A stretch of DNA of 64,000 bases from assembly GCF_002797755.1 (NCBI RefSeq), contig NZ_PGFI01000012.1:186001-250000 (forward strand), written 5' to 3'. The DNA is from Brevirhabdus pacifica. GTDB taxonomy: Bacteria > Pseudomonadota > Alphaproteobacteria > Rhodobacterales > Rhodobacteraceae. Position numbers and translations under genes: made by a program. The notes under the pieces were generated by a model, which ran no database searches, was not told the DNA's origin, and saw nothing but the letters and a program-made list of their open reading frames with translations. Positions 24,702-33,807 of the stretch are shown here, in pieces. How positions within the stretch are numbered: the first letter of the stretch is position 1; the number at the start of each line of letters is the position of its first letter.

Positions 24702-27269
24702 ATGACCGCCGAGACCACCGACACCGCCCCCCAGACCGTGTACCTGGCGGATTACACGCCCTTCGGCTTCATCCCCGAGAAGGTCGAGCTTCGGTTCATC
24801 CTGGATCCCCACGCGACACGGGTGCTGTCGCGGATCGAGTTTCGTCCCAACCCCCAGGCAAGCGACCGGCGCTTCTTTCTGCATGGCGAGGGGCTGAAGC
24901 TGATCGCGGCCAGCATCGACGGCGCGCCGGTAACGCCCGAGCTGACCGATCACGGCCTATGCTGCGAGGTGCCCGAAGGTCCCTTCGTCTGGGCCGCCGA
25001 GGTCGAGATCGACCCCGCCGCCAACACCGCGCTCGAGGGTCTTTACATGTCCAACGGCATGTATTGCACCCAGTGCGAGGCCGAGGGCTTTCGCAAGATC
25101 ACCTACTATCCCGACCGGCCCGACGTGATGTCGGTCTTCACCGTCCACGTCGAGGGGCCCTACCCCGTGCTGCTGTCGAACGGCAACCCGGTGGACAGCG
25201 CCGAGGGCCACGCCACCTGGCACGACCCGTGGCCCAAGCCTTCCTACCTTTTCGCGCTGGTGGCGGGGGATCTGGTCGCGCGCTCGGCCAGCTTCACCAC
25301 CATGTCGGGGCGCCACGTCGCGCTGAACGTCTGGGTCCGCCCGGGCGACGAGGGAAAGTGCGACTTTGCCCTCGAAGCGCTGCAAGCCTCGATGAAATGG
25401 GACGAGGAGGTCTATGGCCGGGAATACGACCTCGAAGTCTTCAACATCGTTGCGGTCGATGATTTCAACATGGGCGCGATGGAAAACAAGGGGCTGAACA
25501 TCTTCAACGCCTCAGCGGTCCTGGCCAGCCCCGAAACCAGCACCGACGCCAATTACGAACGGATCGAGGCGATCATCGCCCACGAGTATTTCCACAACTG
25601 GACCGGCAACCGCATCACCTGCCGCGACTGGTTCCAGCTGTGCCTGAAAGAGGGTCTGACCGTTTTCCGCGACCAGCAGTTCACCGGCGACATGCGCTCG
25701 GCCCCGGTTGCCCGGATCGAGAACGTGATCGCCCTGCGCGGCCGGCAGTTCCGCGAGGACAACGGCCCCCTCGCCCACCCGCCCCGCCCCGAGAGCTTTG
25801 TCGAGATCAACAATTTCTACACCGCCACCGTCTATGAAAAGGGCGCCGAGATCATCGGCATGCTGCGCCGGCTGGTGGGCGAGAATGGTTACCGCAAGGC
25901 GCTCGACCTCTACTTCGCGCGCCACGACGGCGACGCGGCCACGATCGAGGATTGGCTGAAGGTGTTCGAGGATGCGACCGGGCGGGAACTGGCGCAGTTC
26001 AAGCGTTGGTACACCGACGCCGGCACCCCGCGCCTGAAGGTCACAGAGGAGTGGGATGGCGACGCGGGCCGGCTGACCCTGCATCTCGAACAGACCACCC
26101 CGCCCACGCCGGGCCAGGACCAGAAGCCGCCCCGCGTCATCCCGGTCGATGTGGGCCTGCTGAACCCCAACGGCGACGAGGTGGTGCCGACCACCACGCT
26201 TGAGATGACGGAGGCGCGGCAAAGTTTCAGCTTCGACGGGCTGGCCAGCCGGCCGGTCGCCTCGGTGCTGCGCGACTTTTCGGCGCCCGTGATCCTGGAA
26301 CGACAGAGCGACAGCGCCGAACGCGCCTTCCTGCTGGCCCATGACACCGACCCGTTCAACCGTTGGGAGGCCGGGCGCACCCTGGCCCGCGACGTGTTGC
26401 TGGGCCTCGTGCTGCGCGACGAGGCGCCGTCGGGCGACTTCATTGACGCGCTGGCGCGGGTCGCGGGCGATGACGGGCTGGACCCGGCCTTCCGGGCGCT
26501 GGCCCTGCGCCTGCCCGGCCAGGACGAGATGGCACAGGCCCTTTCGGACGCCGGCGTCACCCCCGACCCCACCCGCATCTGGGAGGCGACCGAGCAGCTT
26601 TCGGACACCATCGCCCAGCGCATGCGCCCCCTGTGGGAACGCCTGCACACCGAAATGGAGGTGACCGGCCCCTACGTGCCCGACGCCGAGGGGGCGGGCC
26701 GCCGCGCGCTGCGCAACACCGCGCTGATGGCGCTAAGCCGGTGCGACGGCGGGGCGGCCGCGCGGGCCCAGTTCGCCGCTGCCGGCAACATGACCGAACA
26801 ACTGGGCGCCCTGTCGTCGCTGCTGGCAACCCAGACGGCCAAGGGTGAGGTCGACGCCTTCTTCGAACAGTGGAAGCACGACCGCCTGGTCATGGACAAG
26901 TGGTTCGGCCTCCAGGTCATGCAGGCGCGCCCCGAAAAGGCGGCCGAGGTGGCAGAGGCCCTGACCGCGCACCCGCTCTTCGATCTGCGCAACCCCAACC
27001 GCTTCCGTTCCGTCTTCGGGGCGCTGGCGGGGAACGCCGCAGGGTTCCACCACCCGTCGGGCAAGGGCTATGGGCTGATGGCCGATTGGCTGATCCGGCT
27101 GGACAAGCTGAACCCGCAGACGACGGCGCGCATGTGCTCGGCCTTCGAGACGTGGCGCCGCTACGACGCCGACCGCCAGCAGATGATGACCGACGCCCTG
27201 CGCCGCATCAACGCCCAGCCCGGCCTCAGCCCCGACACCACCGAGATGACGGCGCGCCTGCTGCCCTGA
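24702..27269 (+). CDS. pepN: Aminopeptidase N (M1 family)
   Basis: 855-residue zinc aminopeptidase that trims neutral N-terminal residues from peptides in the cytoplasm. The exopeptidase motif GAMEN is at 258-262; the zinc site HEYFHNW-x18-E has H294, H298 and E317. The N-terminal sequence YLADYTPFGFIPEKVELRF and the MYCTQCEAEGFRKITYY segment are typical of the bacterial PepN group. The start ATG at 24702 follows ACAGGAG. Length fits the group. It appears monocistronic. Confidence 0.97.
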   Translation: MTAETTDTAPQTVYLADYTPFGFIPEKVELRFILDPHATRVLSRIEFRPNPQASDRRFFLHGEGLKLIAASIDGAPVTPELTDHGLCCEVPEGPFVWAAEVEIDPAANTALEGLYMSNGMYCTQCEAEGFRKITYYPDRPDVMSVFTVHVEGPYPVLLSNGNPVDSAEGHATWHDPWPKPSYLFALVAGDLVARSASFTTMSGRHVALNVWVRPGDEGKCDFALEALQASMKWDEEVYGREYDLEVFNIVAVDDFNMGAMENKGLNIFNASAVLASPETSTDANYERIEAIIAHEYFHNWTGNRITCRDWFQLCLKEGLTVFRDQQFTGDMRSAPVARIENVIALRGRQFREDNGPLAHPPRPESFVEINNFYTATVYEKGAEIIGMLRRLVGENGYRKALDLYFARHDGDAATIEDWLKVFEDATGRELAQFKRWYTDAGTPRLKVTEEWDGDAGRLTLHLEQTTPPTPGQDQKPPRVIPVDVGLLNPNGDEVVPTTTLEMTEARQSFSFDGLASRPVASVLRDFSAPVILERQSDSAERAFLLAHDTDPFNRWEAGRTLARDVLLGLVLRDEAPSGDFIDALARVAGDDGLDPAFRALALRLPGQDEMAQALSDAGVTPDPTRIWEATEQLSDTIAQRMRPLWERLHTEMEVTGPYVPDAEGAGRRALRNTALMALSRCDGGAAARAQFAAAGNMTEQLGALSSLLATQTAKGEVDAFFEQWKHDRLVMDKWFGLQVMQARPEKAAEVAEALTAHPLFDLRNPNRFRSVFGALAGNAAGFHHPSGKGYGLMADWLIRLDKLNPQTTARMCSAFETWRRYDADRQQMMTDALRRINAQPGLSPDTTEMTARLLP

Positions 27270-27392
27270 GCCGGTCCGGCCTCGCACCAGCCGGCCGGAG
27301 GCCCCTTTCCGGGGGCTCTCGGCCAAAAGACGCCTTTCGGTTGAACGTGACCGGCGTGTTTACGCCTTGATGAACCCGCGGATCAATCGGAG

Positions 27393-27419
27393 GGAACGGT
27401 GTTGCCTGCCCACCGGTTT
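27393..27419 (+). promoter_or_regulatory. Candidate ECF/stress-type promoter for the PfpI gene
   Basis: GGAAC at 27393-27397 and GGTT beginning at 27415 are 17 bases apart, ending about 32 bases before the start codon. Alphaproteobacterial EcfG (general stress response) promoters have GGAAC-N16/17-CGTT, so the -35 box fits fully and the -10 box at three of four positions. A stress promoter would suit a PfpI protein. No EcfG/PhyR genes are in the window. Confidence 0.35.
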
Positions 27420-27450
27420 CCTTTCTGTCTGAAAAAGAAAGGAGTGTGTG

Positions 27451-28011
27451 ATGACAGACATAGCCAAATCCACGATCCTCGTCATGGCGACCCATGGTTT
27501 CGAGCAATCCGAACTGGAAAGCGCGCGCGATCAGTTGCTCCGGGCCGGCGCCTCCGTTTACGTCGCCTCGCCCGACGGGCAGCCAATACGTGGCTGGCAC
27601 AACGGAAACTGGGGGGAGGATGTTTCTGCCGACCTCAGGATCTCGGACGCGCAGGCCGCGCGTTTCGACGCCCTCGTGCTGCCCGGCGGGCAGTTGAATT
27701 CCGACAGCCTGCGGCTGGACGATGAGGCCATCGCCCTGATCCGCGACTTCGTCTCGATGGGCCGGACGGTGGCCGCGATCTGCCACGCGCCCTGGCTGCT
27801 GATCGACGCTGCTGCGGTCGAGGGGCGCACCATCACCTCCTGGCCGTCCCTGCGCCGGGATCTGGAGAACGCGGGCGCCAAGGTGGTCGAGGCACAGGTC
27901 GCCACCGACAACGGTATCGTCACCAGCCGCAAGCCCGAAGACATAGATGCCTTCGTCGCCAAGATCATCGAAGAGATCGAAACAGGCCCCCACCACCGCG
28001 ACGCGGCCTGA
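27451..28011 (+). CDS. PfpI/DJ-1 family protein (YhbO-like deglycase or stress protein)
   Basis: 186 residues from the ATG at 27451, with AAAGGAG six bases upstream. The DJ-1/PfpI fold shows the catalytic E18 in HGFEQSEL and the nucleophile elbow AICHAPW with C111 and H112. LVLPGGQLN and TSWPSLRRDLENAGAKVVE are typical of the PfpI/YhbO/YraA branch, credited with protein and nucleotide deglycase or protease activity; which applies is disputed. Convergent with the lytic transglycosylase-like gene. A possible stress-type promoter precedes it. Confidence 0.88.
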   Translation: MTDIAKSTILVMATHGFEQSELESARDQLLRAGASVYVASPDGQPIRGWHNGNWGEDVSADLRISDAQAARFDALVLPGGQLNSDSLRLDDEAIALIRDFVSMGRTVAAICHAPWLLIDAAAVEGRTITSWPSLRRDLENAGAKVVEAQVATDNGIVTSRKPEDIDAFVAKIIEEIETGPHHRDAA

Positions 28012-28055
28012 CCATCTGCCGGCCCGGCTGCTCGGGATCGGACCCAAAACCCCAA

Positions 28056-28085
28056 GCCCCCCGATGCTGCCATACGGAGGGGGGC
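28056..28085 (-). terminator. Hairpin between convergent PfpI and lipoprotein genes
   Basis: GCCCCCC (28056-28062) pairs with GGGGGGC (28079-28085) across a 16-base loop. On the minus strand it is followed by TTGGGGTTTT, so it probably ends the lipoprotein transcript. Confidence 0.5.
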
Positions 28086-28116
28086 CCACGCCGGGGGCCA
28101 GGACAGTTTCCTCAGA

Positions 28117-28758
28117 TCATCCCTGACAATAAGGCTGCTGGCGCGTCCAGGCGGCCATCTCTGCGCGCATGCGTGCCTTGCGGAATGGTGTCCAGTCGGC
28201 GGCGATGCCACGGTTGTTGGCCGCGATCGCGTTGTCGCGCAGGACCGTGCGCGCCATGATCCGCACGCCGCAGCTGAGGTTGGCCGCGCCATCAAGCAAG
28301 GCGCTGCCCGATTTTGCCCGGCAGCCATAGCCACGCGCCGTCGCCGGCGAGATCTGCAAAAGCCCGAACCACTTGTTGCCCCCGCCCACGGCCTCGGGGC
28401 GCCAGGTGCTTTCGTGCTTGGCCAGCGCCGACAGCAGCCCGGCCCAGAAAAGCTCGCGCTCCTGCTCGCTGGCGTTGTGGTAGTTGGGGCAGTATTGCGC
28501 CACGTCGCGGGGGGCCGAGCTGACAAGCGGCTGGCCGTGGGCGCGCAGCGAATTGATGGCGGTGCGGGTCCAGACCGGACCTTCGGGGCGGAAGTCCCAG
28601 CGCATCACCGCCTCGGGGGCGGGCCGGGCGGCGGGGCGCTCGGACGTGATGGAGGCATCCCCCCGGGCCCCCAGCGTGACGCCCGTCTGGGCACAGGCGC
28701 CCAGCAACGTGGCGGCGGCAAGCATGGCGAAGGCGGTGGTTCTGGCAGCGATCTTCAT
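28117..28758 (-). CDS. Lytic transglycosylase-like (SLT) lipoprotein
   Basis: 213 residues from the ATG at 28756-28758, chosen because it begins a lipoprotein signal with lipobox LLGAC (C22). After a disordered linker, an SLT-type goose lysozyme fold is suggested by ALAKHESTWRPEAVG, with candidate catalytic E116, then WFGLLQISPATARGYGC, which matches the GLMQ-type SLT motif with L in place of M. Such proteins cleave the glycan strand of peptidoglycan. Paired cysteines at YC, GC and SC could form disulfides. It is monocistronic and divergent from gatB. Confidence 0.78.
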   Translation of the reverse strand: MKIAARTTAFAMLAAATLLGACAQTGVTLGARGDASITSERPAARPAPEAVMRWDFRPEGPVWTRTAINSLRAHGQPLVSSAPRDVAQYCPNYHNASEQERELFWAGLLSALAKHESTWRPEAVGGGNKWFGLLQISPATARGYGCRAKSGSALLDGAANLSCGVRIMARTVLRDNAIAANNRGIAADWTPFRKARMRAEMAAWTRQQPYCQG

Positions 28759-28915
28759 GGGTCGTACCCGCTGGTTGTGAATTTGCGGCGCATCTTGCGC
28801 CTCGATCATGCGGGCTGGCAACACGGGGCCATCGGCATCGGCGGGAATCCGTCACCTCTTGCCCCGTCCCGCCCCCTGGCCTAGAAGGCAGGCCGGATGG
28901 CAGTTGGAGACGAAG

Positions 28916-30427
28916 ATGCTGGATCTTTCCTATGAATCGCCCGCCCCGAAGGTAATCGCCGGGGCCAAGCACGACTGGGAACTGGTGATCGGGCTTGAGG
29001 TGCACGCGCAGATCGCCTCGAAGGCCAAGCTGTTTTCCGGCGCCTCGACCCAATTCGGCGCCGAGCCGAATTCGAACGTGGCCTTCGTCGACGCGGCCAT
29101 GCCCGGCATGCTGCCCGTCATCAACGAATTCTGCGTCGAGCAGGCGGTGCGCACCGGGCTGGGCCTGAAGGCCCAGATCAACCTGCGCTCGGCCTTCGAC
29201 CGCAAGAACTACTTTTACCCCGACCTGCCGCAGGGCTACCAGATCAGCCAGCTTTACCACCCCATCGTCGGCGAGGGCGAGGTGCTGGTGAACATGGCCC
29301 CCGGCATCGCCCGCCGGGTCCGGATCGAGCGGATCCACATGGAGCAGGACGCCGGCAAGTCGATCCACGACATGGATCCCACCATGTCCTTTGTCGACCT
29401 CAACCGCACCGGCGTCGCCCTGATGGAGATCGTCAGCCGCCCCGACATCCGCGGCCCCGAAGAGGCCGCCGCTTATGTCGTCAAGCTGCGCCAGATCCTG
29501 CGCTATCTGGGCACCTGCGACGGCAACATGCAGAACGGCAACCTGCGCGCCGACGTCAACGTCAGCGTCTGCCGCCCCGGTGATTACGAGAAATACCAGG
29601 AAACCCAGGATTTCAGCCATCTGGGCACCCGCTGCGAGATCAAGAACATGAACTCCATGCGGTTCATCCAGCAGGCCATCGACTATGAGGCCCGGCGCCA
29701 GATCGCCATTCTGGAGGATGGCGGCAGCGTGGTGCAGGAAACCCGCCTTTACGATCCCGACAAGGGCGAGACGCGGTCGATGCGTTCCAAGGAAGAGGCG
29801 CATGATTACCGCTACTTCCCCTGCCCCGACCTTCTGCCGCTGGAGATCGAACAGGGTTGGGTCGACGACATTCAGGCCAACTTGCCTGAGCTGCCGGATG
29901 AAAAGCGCGCGCGTTTCGTCACCGAATACGGCGTCACCGAATATGACGCCGACGTGCTGACCGCCGACGTGGAAAGCGGGCATTATTTCGACGAGGTCGC
30001 CAAGGGCCGCGACGGCAAGCTGGCCGCCAACTGGGTCATCAACGAGCTTTTCGGCCGGCTGAAGAAGGAAGACCACGGCATCGCCGACAGCCCCGTTTCG
30101 GCGGCACAGCTGGGTGGCATTCTGGACCTGATCGCCAAGGGCGACATCTCGGGCAAGATCGCCAAGGACCTGTTCGAGATCGTCTACACCGAGGGCGGCG
30201 ATCCGGCGCAGATCGTCGAGGATCGCGGCATGCGTCAGGTCACCGACACCGGCGCCATCGAAGCGGCTGTCGACAAGATTATCGCCGAGAACCCCGCCCA
30301 GGTCGAAAAGGCCAAGCAGAACCCCAAGCTGGCGGGCTGGTTTGTGGGTCAGGTGATGAAAGCCACGGGTGGCAAGGCCAACCCCAAGGCCGTCAACGAG
30401 ATTGTGGCCGCCAAGCTGGCGGGCTGA
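28916..30427 (+). CDS. gatB: Aspartyl/glutamyl-tRNA(Asn/Gln) amidotransferase subunit B
   Basis: 503 residues from the ATG at 28916, preceded by GGAGA. GatB is the kinase/transamidation subunit of GatCAB, which corrects Glu-tRNA(Gln) and Asp-tRNA(Asn). IGLEVHAQ, the [19 protein letters not shown] region, [17 protein letters not shown] and RCEIKNMNS are family hallmarks. The C-terminal YqeY-like domain ends VNEIVAAKL. gatA and gatC are not adjacent. A longer in-frame start exists upstream but has no family character. Confidence 0.97.
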   Translation: MLDLSYESPAPKVIAGAKHDWELVIGLEVHAQIASKAKLFSGASTQFGAEPNSNVAFVDAAMPGMLPVINEFCVEQAVRTGLGLKAQINLRSAFDRKNYFYPDLPQGYQISQLYHPIVGEGEVLVNMAPGIARRVRIERIHMEQDAGKSIHDMDPTMSFVDLNRTGVALMEIVSRPDIRGPEEAAAYVVKLRQILRYLGTCDGNMQNGNLRADVNVSVCRPGDYEKYQETQDFSHLGTRCEIKNMNSMRFIQQAIDYEARRQIAILEDGGSVVQETRLYDPDKGETRSMRSKEEAHDYRYFPCPDLLPLEIEQGWVDDIQANLPELPDEKRARFVTEYGVTEYDADVLTADVESGHYFDEVAKGRDGKLAANWVINELFGRLKKEDHGIADSPVSAAQLGGILDLIAKGDISGKIAKDLFEIVYTEGGDPAQIVEDRGMRQVTDTGAIEAAVDKIIAENPAQVEKAKQNPKLAGWFVGQVMKATGGKANPKAVNEIVAAKLAG

Positions 30428-30550
30428 TCCTCAACGGACAGGCGAGTGCAGGCGTTGTCGCGCCCGCCCCGCCTGAGCTATCCCTTCCGGTTGCACGACC
30501 GATACCGCGCCGCCCCCAGAGGCTGGTTCGCGAATTTTCACGTGTGCGTG

Positions 30551-30581
30551 TTGACTCCTTCCCGAATCCTCCCAGTTAGAA
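30551..30581 (+). promoter_or_regulatory. Candidate promoter for the DUF4177-like gene
   Basis: TTGACT at 30551-30556 is a near-perfect -35 box; TTAGAA at 30576-30581 is the best -10, although the 19-base spacing is long. It ends 29 bases before the start codon. Confidence 0.4.
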
Positions 30582-30610
30582 CCCTCAGGTGAGAAGAACG
30601 GAGAGACCGG

Positions 30611-31117
30611 ATGCCCCGATACGAGTTCACGGCCATCGCCGCGCCCCGCAAGGGCAAGAGCGGCAAGGGGGTCAAGGGCCGCGAGGCCAAGTTCGCCCAT
30701 GCTCTGGGCGAGGTCCTCAACGAGATGGGCGCCGACGGCTGGGATTATGTCCGTACCGACATGCTCCCCTGCGACGAGCGCTCGGGTCTGCTTGGTTCGA
30801 CCACGACCGACATGCACATGATGATCTTCCGCCGCGAACTGCCCGAGCAGGGCCGCCGCGGCGCGGGCCAGGTCCGCGCCGACAGTCGGATGCCGGCGCC
30901 CGGACGCGATCAGGCGGCGCGTGGCGCCACCGGCTCCGACGACGGCGACGAAGACGAGGCACCGATGGACGACGCCGCCGCAGCCGGCAGCGCCCCCCGC
31001 GCCCAGGCGCCGCGCACCTCCTCGGTCGAGGCGCGTCCCGAAAGCCGCGACAAGGCCGAGCCCGGTCGCGCCCCCCGGGTTCAGGGCGAGGATCGCGGCA
31101 GCGGCGGGCGTGGCTGA
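30611..31117 (+). CDS. DUF4177-like protein with disordered acidic tail
   Basis: 168 residues, ATG behind GGAGAG. The first 75 residues look like a compact DUF4177-type domain: an opening beta strand (YEFTAIAAP), the helix AHALGEVLNEMGADGWDYVRTDM, and a closing strand MHMMIFRREL. The remainder is low-complexity Arg/Ala/Asp/Ser and probably disordered. The function is unknown. A similar domain plus tail is common in Rhodobacterales (recalled, not checked). Confidence 0.7.
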   Translation: MPRYEFTAIAAPRKGKSGKGVKGREAKFAHALGEVLNEMGADGWDYVRTDMLPCDERSGLLGSTTTDMHMMIFRRELPEQGRRGAGQVRADSRMPAPGRDQAARGATGSDDGDEDEAPMDDAAAAGSAPRAQAPRTSSVEARPESRDKAEPGRAPRVQGEDRGSGGRG

Positions 31118-31161
31118 GGCCGCGCGCGAGGCGACCGAACCGGGCCCGCCCGCGCGGGCCC

Positions 31162-31419
31162 CTATTCCTCCAGCGTCAGGGACAGGGCATGGATGCGCCC
31201 CATCAGGTCCTTGCCCAGCGCCTCGTGCACGGCGCGATGGCGGGCGATGCGCGACATTCCCCCAAATTGCGCGGCGTGGATCTCGACGTGGAAATGGCTT
31301 TCGCCCCCCTCGCGAAAGCCTGCGTGGCCCCGGTGGGCCTCGCTCTGATCCTCGATCTCGAGGTGCCGCGGGGACAGCCCCGCCTCAAGCCTGTTTCGGA
31401 TTTCTTCGGTCACGGTCAT
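31162..31419 (-). CDS. bolA: BolA family protein
   Basis: 85 residues from the ATG at 31417-31419, with GGAG nine bases upstream. BolA fold: TEEIRNRLEAGLSPRHLEIED, the HAGFREGGESHFHVEI core with the conserved G-x-HFxV motif, and the HRAVHEAL helix with its RH motif. The conserved His residues are those used by BolA-glutaredoxin complexes to hold an iron-sulfur cluster. Divergent from the J-domain gene, a pairing I recall from other Rhodobacterales. Longer starts upstream lack the BolA pattern. Confidence 0.92.
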   Translation of the reverse strand: MTVTEEIRNRLEAGLSPRHLEIEDQSEAHRGHAGFREGGESHFHVEIHAAQFGGMSRIARHRAVHEALGKDLMGRIHALSLTLEE

Positions 31420-31492
31420 TTTTAACTCCGGCCCCTTCATCTTGCTGTCAAAAGCCTTAAACTCGCGGACCCGAGTCGGAAAGGTGAGCTTC

Positions 31493-32125
31493 ATGACTAA
31501 AAACGATCCATTCGGATTCGACCTGTCCGTTTCTTCCGACAAGAAGAAACGAACGCGGGGACGGCGCGGCATGTCCGGCGCCTTCGAGACATCGCGGAGA
31601 CAGTGCGAACACGCCGGATGCGAGGAGGCCGGGCAGTACAGGGCTCCGAAATCCCCCGATACGCTGGACGACTACTTCTGGTTCTGCAAGGACCACGTCC
31701 GCGAGTACAACCTGAAATGGAACTTCTTCAACGGCGCCACCGAAGAGGAATACATGGACCAGGTCGACAAGGACCGGGTCTGGGAGCGCGAGACCAAGCC
31801 TTTCGGCAAGACCTCGGACGAACAGCGGGCCTGGGCCCGGCTGGGGGTCGACGACCCCCACCAGGTGCTGGGCGAGAATGCGACCCGCAACCCCGGCAAA
31901 TCGGTCACCGGCACCCGCCGCCTGCCCGCCACCGAGCGTCGCGCGATCGAGATCCTCGAGGCGCGCGACCACTGGACCAAGGCCGAGGTGCGCAAGCAGT
32001 ACAAGTCACTGATCAAGGTTCTGCACCCCGACATGAACGGCGGCGACCGTTCCGACGAAGAGCGTCTCCAGGAAGTCGTCTGGGCCTGGGACCAGATCAA
32101 GGTCAGCCGCAACTTCCGCGAGTGA
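31493..32125 (+). CDS. J-domain protein with C-terminal DnaJ domain
   Basis: 210 residues from the ATG at 31493. The J domain is at the C-terminus (about 150-208), with VLHPDMNGGDR carrying the HPD motif needed to stimulate DnaK. The N-terminal half has CEHAGCEEAGQYRAP and WFCKDHVREYNLKWNFF, a Cys/His set (C-x4-C ... C-x2-H) that could bind zinc, and there is no Gly/Phe or classical DnaJ zinc domain. It is probably a dedicated co-chaperone. It lies between bolA and an orphan histidine kinase, upstream of cobS-cobT. Confidence 0.87.
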   Translation: MTKNDPFGFDLSVSSDKKKRTRGRRGMSGAFETSRRQCEHAGCEEAGQYRAPKSPDTLDDYFWFCKDHVREYNLKWNFFNGATEEEYMDQVDKDRVWERETKPFGKTSDEQRAWARLGVDDPHQVLGENATRNPGKSVTGTRRLPATERRAIEILEARDHWTKAEVRKQYKSLIKVLHPDMNGGDRSDEERLQEVVWAWDQIKVSRNFRE

Positions 32126-32338
32126 CCCCGCGCCCTGCCCGATTTTCGGGCAAAGTGCCCCGGCAACGCCCAGGTTGCCCCTGCGTAAGGCCAAGCGCCC
32201 TTTACCTGAAGCGGTCCAGCCACTAGGATCGCTTCCGGTTATCCACCATCCGATCGATCATTCGGAACGCCACCCCGGGCGCCATGCGCAGATGCTGCCA
32301 AGCCCCGGGGCAACTTCGAGTTTGCAAAGGACGGTTCG

Positions 32339-33547
32339 ATGCTTGCTGACAAACACCCGCAGGAGGCGGAGCGTCTCGCGAAATTGCGTGCCCTGGGCAT
32401 CCTCGACACCGAGGAAGAGGCCGATTTCGACGATATCGTGGCCCTGGCCGCAGAGATTTGCCAGGTTCCCATCGCCCTCATCAGCTTTGTCGATCGCGAC
32501 CGCCAGTGGTTCAAGGCCAAGGTCGGGCTGGAGGCCCGGGAAACCGGGCTGGAGAAATCGGTCTGCTCCCACGCCCTGCTGCACCAGGGTGTTTTCGAGA
32601 TCAACGACACGACCCTGGATGCCCGCACCGCCGACAACCCGCTGGTCGACGATCCCGACGTGCGGATGCGCTTTTACGCCGGCGCCCCCCTGCTGGGCGA
32701 AGGCGACCTGCCGCTGGGCACCCTGTGCGTGCTGGACAAGGAACCCCGCACCCTGACCGAGACCCAGCGCAACGCGCTGTCGATCCTGTCGCGCCGTGTC
32801 ATCAAGGAACTGGACCTGCGCGCCGCCCTGATCGAGACCCGCCGCCTGTCCAGCGCCTACGAGGAAAAGGCCAAGCGCCTCGAACATGCGCTGGAAATGA
32901 GCGAGACGCTGAAGCTCGAGATCGACCACCGGGTCAAGAACTCGCTCCAGCAGGTCAGCGCCTTCCTGTCGCTCCAGGCCAGCCGGACAGAGGACGAGAA
33001 CGTGCGCGACGCCCTCAACGAGGCGCGTGGTCGGGTCAACGCCATCGCATCGGTGCACTCCGAGCTGGGCCGCGCCCGGGCCACCAACACCGTTGACCTT
33101 GCCCATTACGTGCCCAGCCTGGTGCGCGAGCTTGAGATTGCCGCCCCCTCGAACATCAATATCGCCGTCGACGCCCCCTCCTACGTGGTGAACACGCAAT
33201 TCGCCTCGTCGCTGGGGATCATCATCAACGAGTTCATCGCCAACTCGCTCAAGCACGCCTTTGTCGGCGACCGCCTGGGCCGGGTCGACGTGACCTTGTC
33301 CATCGAAGAACCCGACACCCTGCGCGTATGCCTCGCCGACAACGGCGTCGGACGCGCCCAGGCGTCGCCCGACAGCAGCGGCGCCGGGCTGGGAAGCCGG
33401 ATCATCGACGCGATCTCGCGGCAGATCGGCGCATCGGTGGAAACCGGGGACGAGGCGCCGGGCACCTCGCTGACGCTGGTCATTCCGCGCGGCAGGCCCA
33501 GCGCGGTCCAGGCCGAACCCCTCGCGGCCCGCTCCGCCGTCGGCTGA
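32339..33547 (+). CDS. GAF-domain histidine kinase of the HisKA_2/HWE type
   Basis: 402-residue soluble sensor kinase, ATG behind AAAGGAC. A GAF domain covers about 25-165 (PIALISFVDRDRQWFKAKVG and FYAGAPLLGEGDLPLGTLCVLD). A linking helix leads to the phosphoacceptor H197 in DHRVKNSLQQV. The ATPase domain has the N box NEFIANSLKHAF (about 297-308), DNGVG at 334-338 and GAGLGSRI at 348-355. There are no membrane segments. The GAF sequence resembles those of light or redox sensing kinases, but there is no obvious bilin cysteine context. No response regulator is adjacent, so it is an orphan. The ATP-binding elements look intact. Confidence 0.85.
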   Translation: MLADKHPQEAERLAKLRALGILDTEEEADFDDIVALAAEICQVPIALISFVDRDRQWFKAKVGLEARETGLEKSVCSHALLHQGVFEINDTTLDARTADNPLVDDPDVRMRFYAGAPLLGEGDLPLGTLCVLDKEPRTLTETQRNALSILSRRVIKELDLRAALIETRRLSSAYEEKAKRLEHALEMSETLKLEIDHRVKNSLQQVSAFLSLQASRTEDENVRDALNEARGRVNAIASVHSELGRARATNTVDLAHYVPSLVRELEIAAPSNINIAVDAPSYVVNTQFASSLGIIINEFIANSLKHAFVGDRLGRVDVTLSIEEPDTLRVCLADNGVGRAQASPDSSGAGLGSRIIDAISRQIGASVETGDEAPGTSLTLVIPRGRPSAVQAEPLAARSAVG

Positions 33548-33807
33548 CCCGACCGGGGGGCCTACCCCATTGGCCGGGACCGGGCCGCGTCGAAGCACAT
33601 GGCCACCCTCGCCCCTCGACGGGCGGTCCTATGCGGATCAATCCGGGACCCCGCGCAAAGCTTGCTGCGATCCTCCACCTCCGCCCTCGAAAGTGGGCCG
33701 CGAGGGTGCAATTGGGCCTTTCCCTTGCCCTTGGGCAAGATATGTTGCATCCCAACGCTGCTGGCGCGCCTGCAGGCGGGCGCCGGCCGGGATAGAGGAA
33801 ACGCATT

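Noticed and set aside
28292-30076. 594-codon open frame on the minus strand across gatB
   Set aside because: Antisense to gatB; also runs into the lipoprotein gene in another frame.
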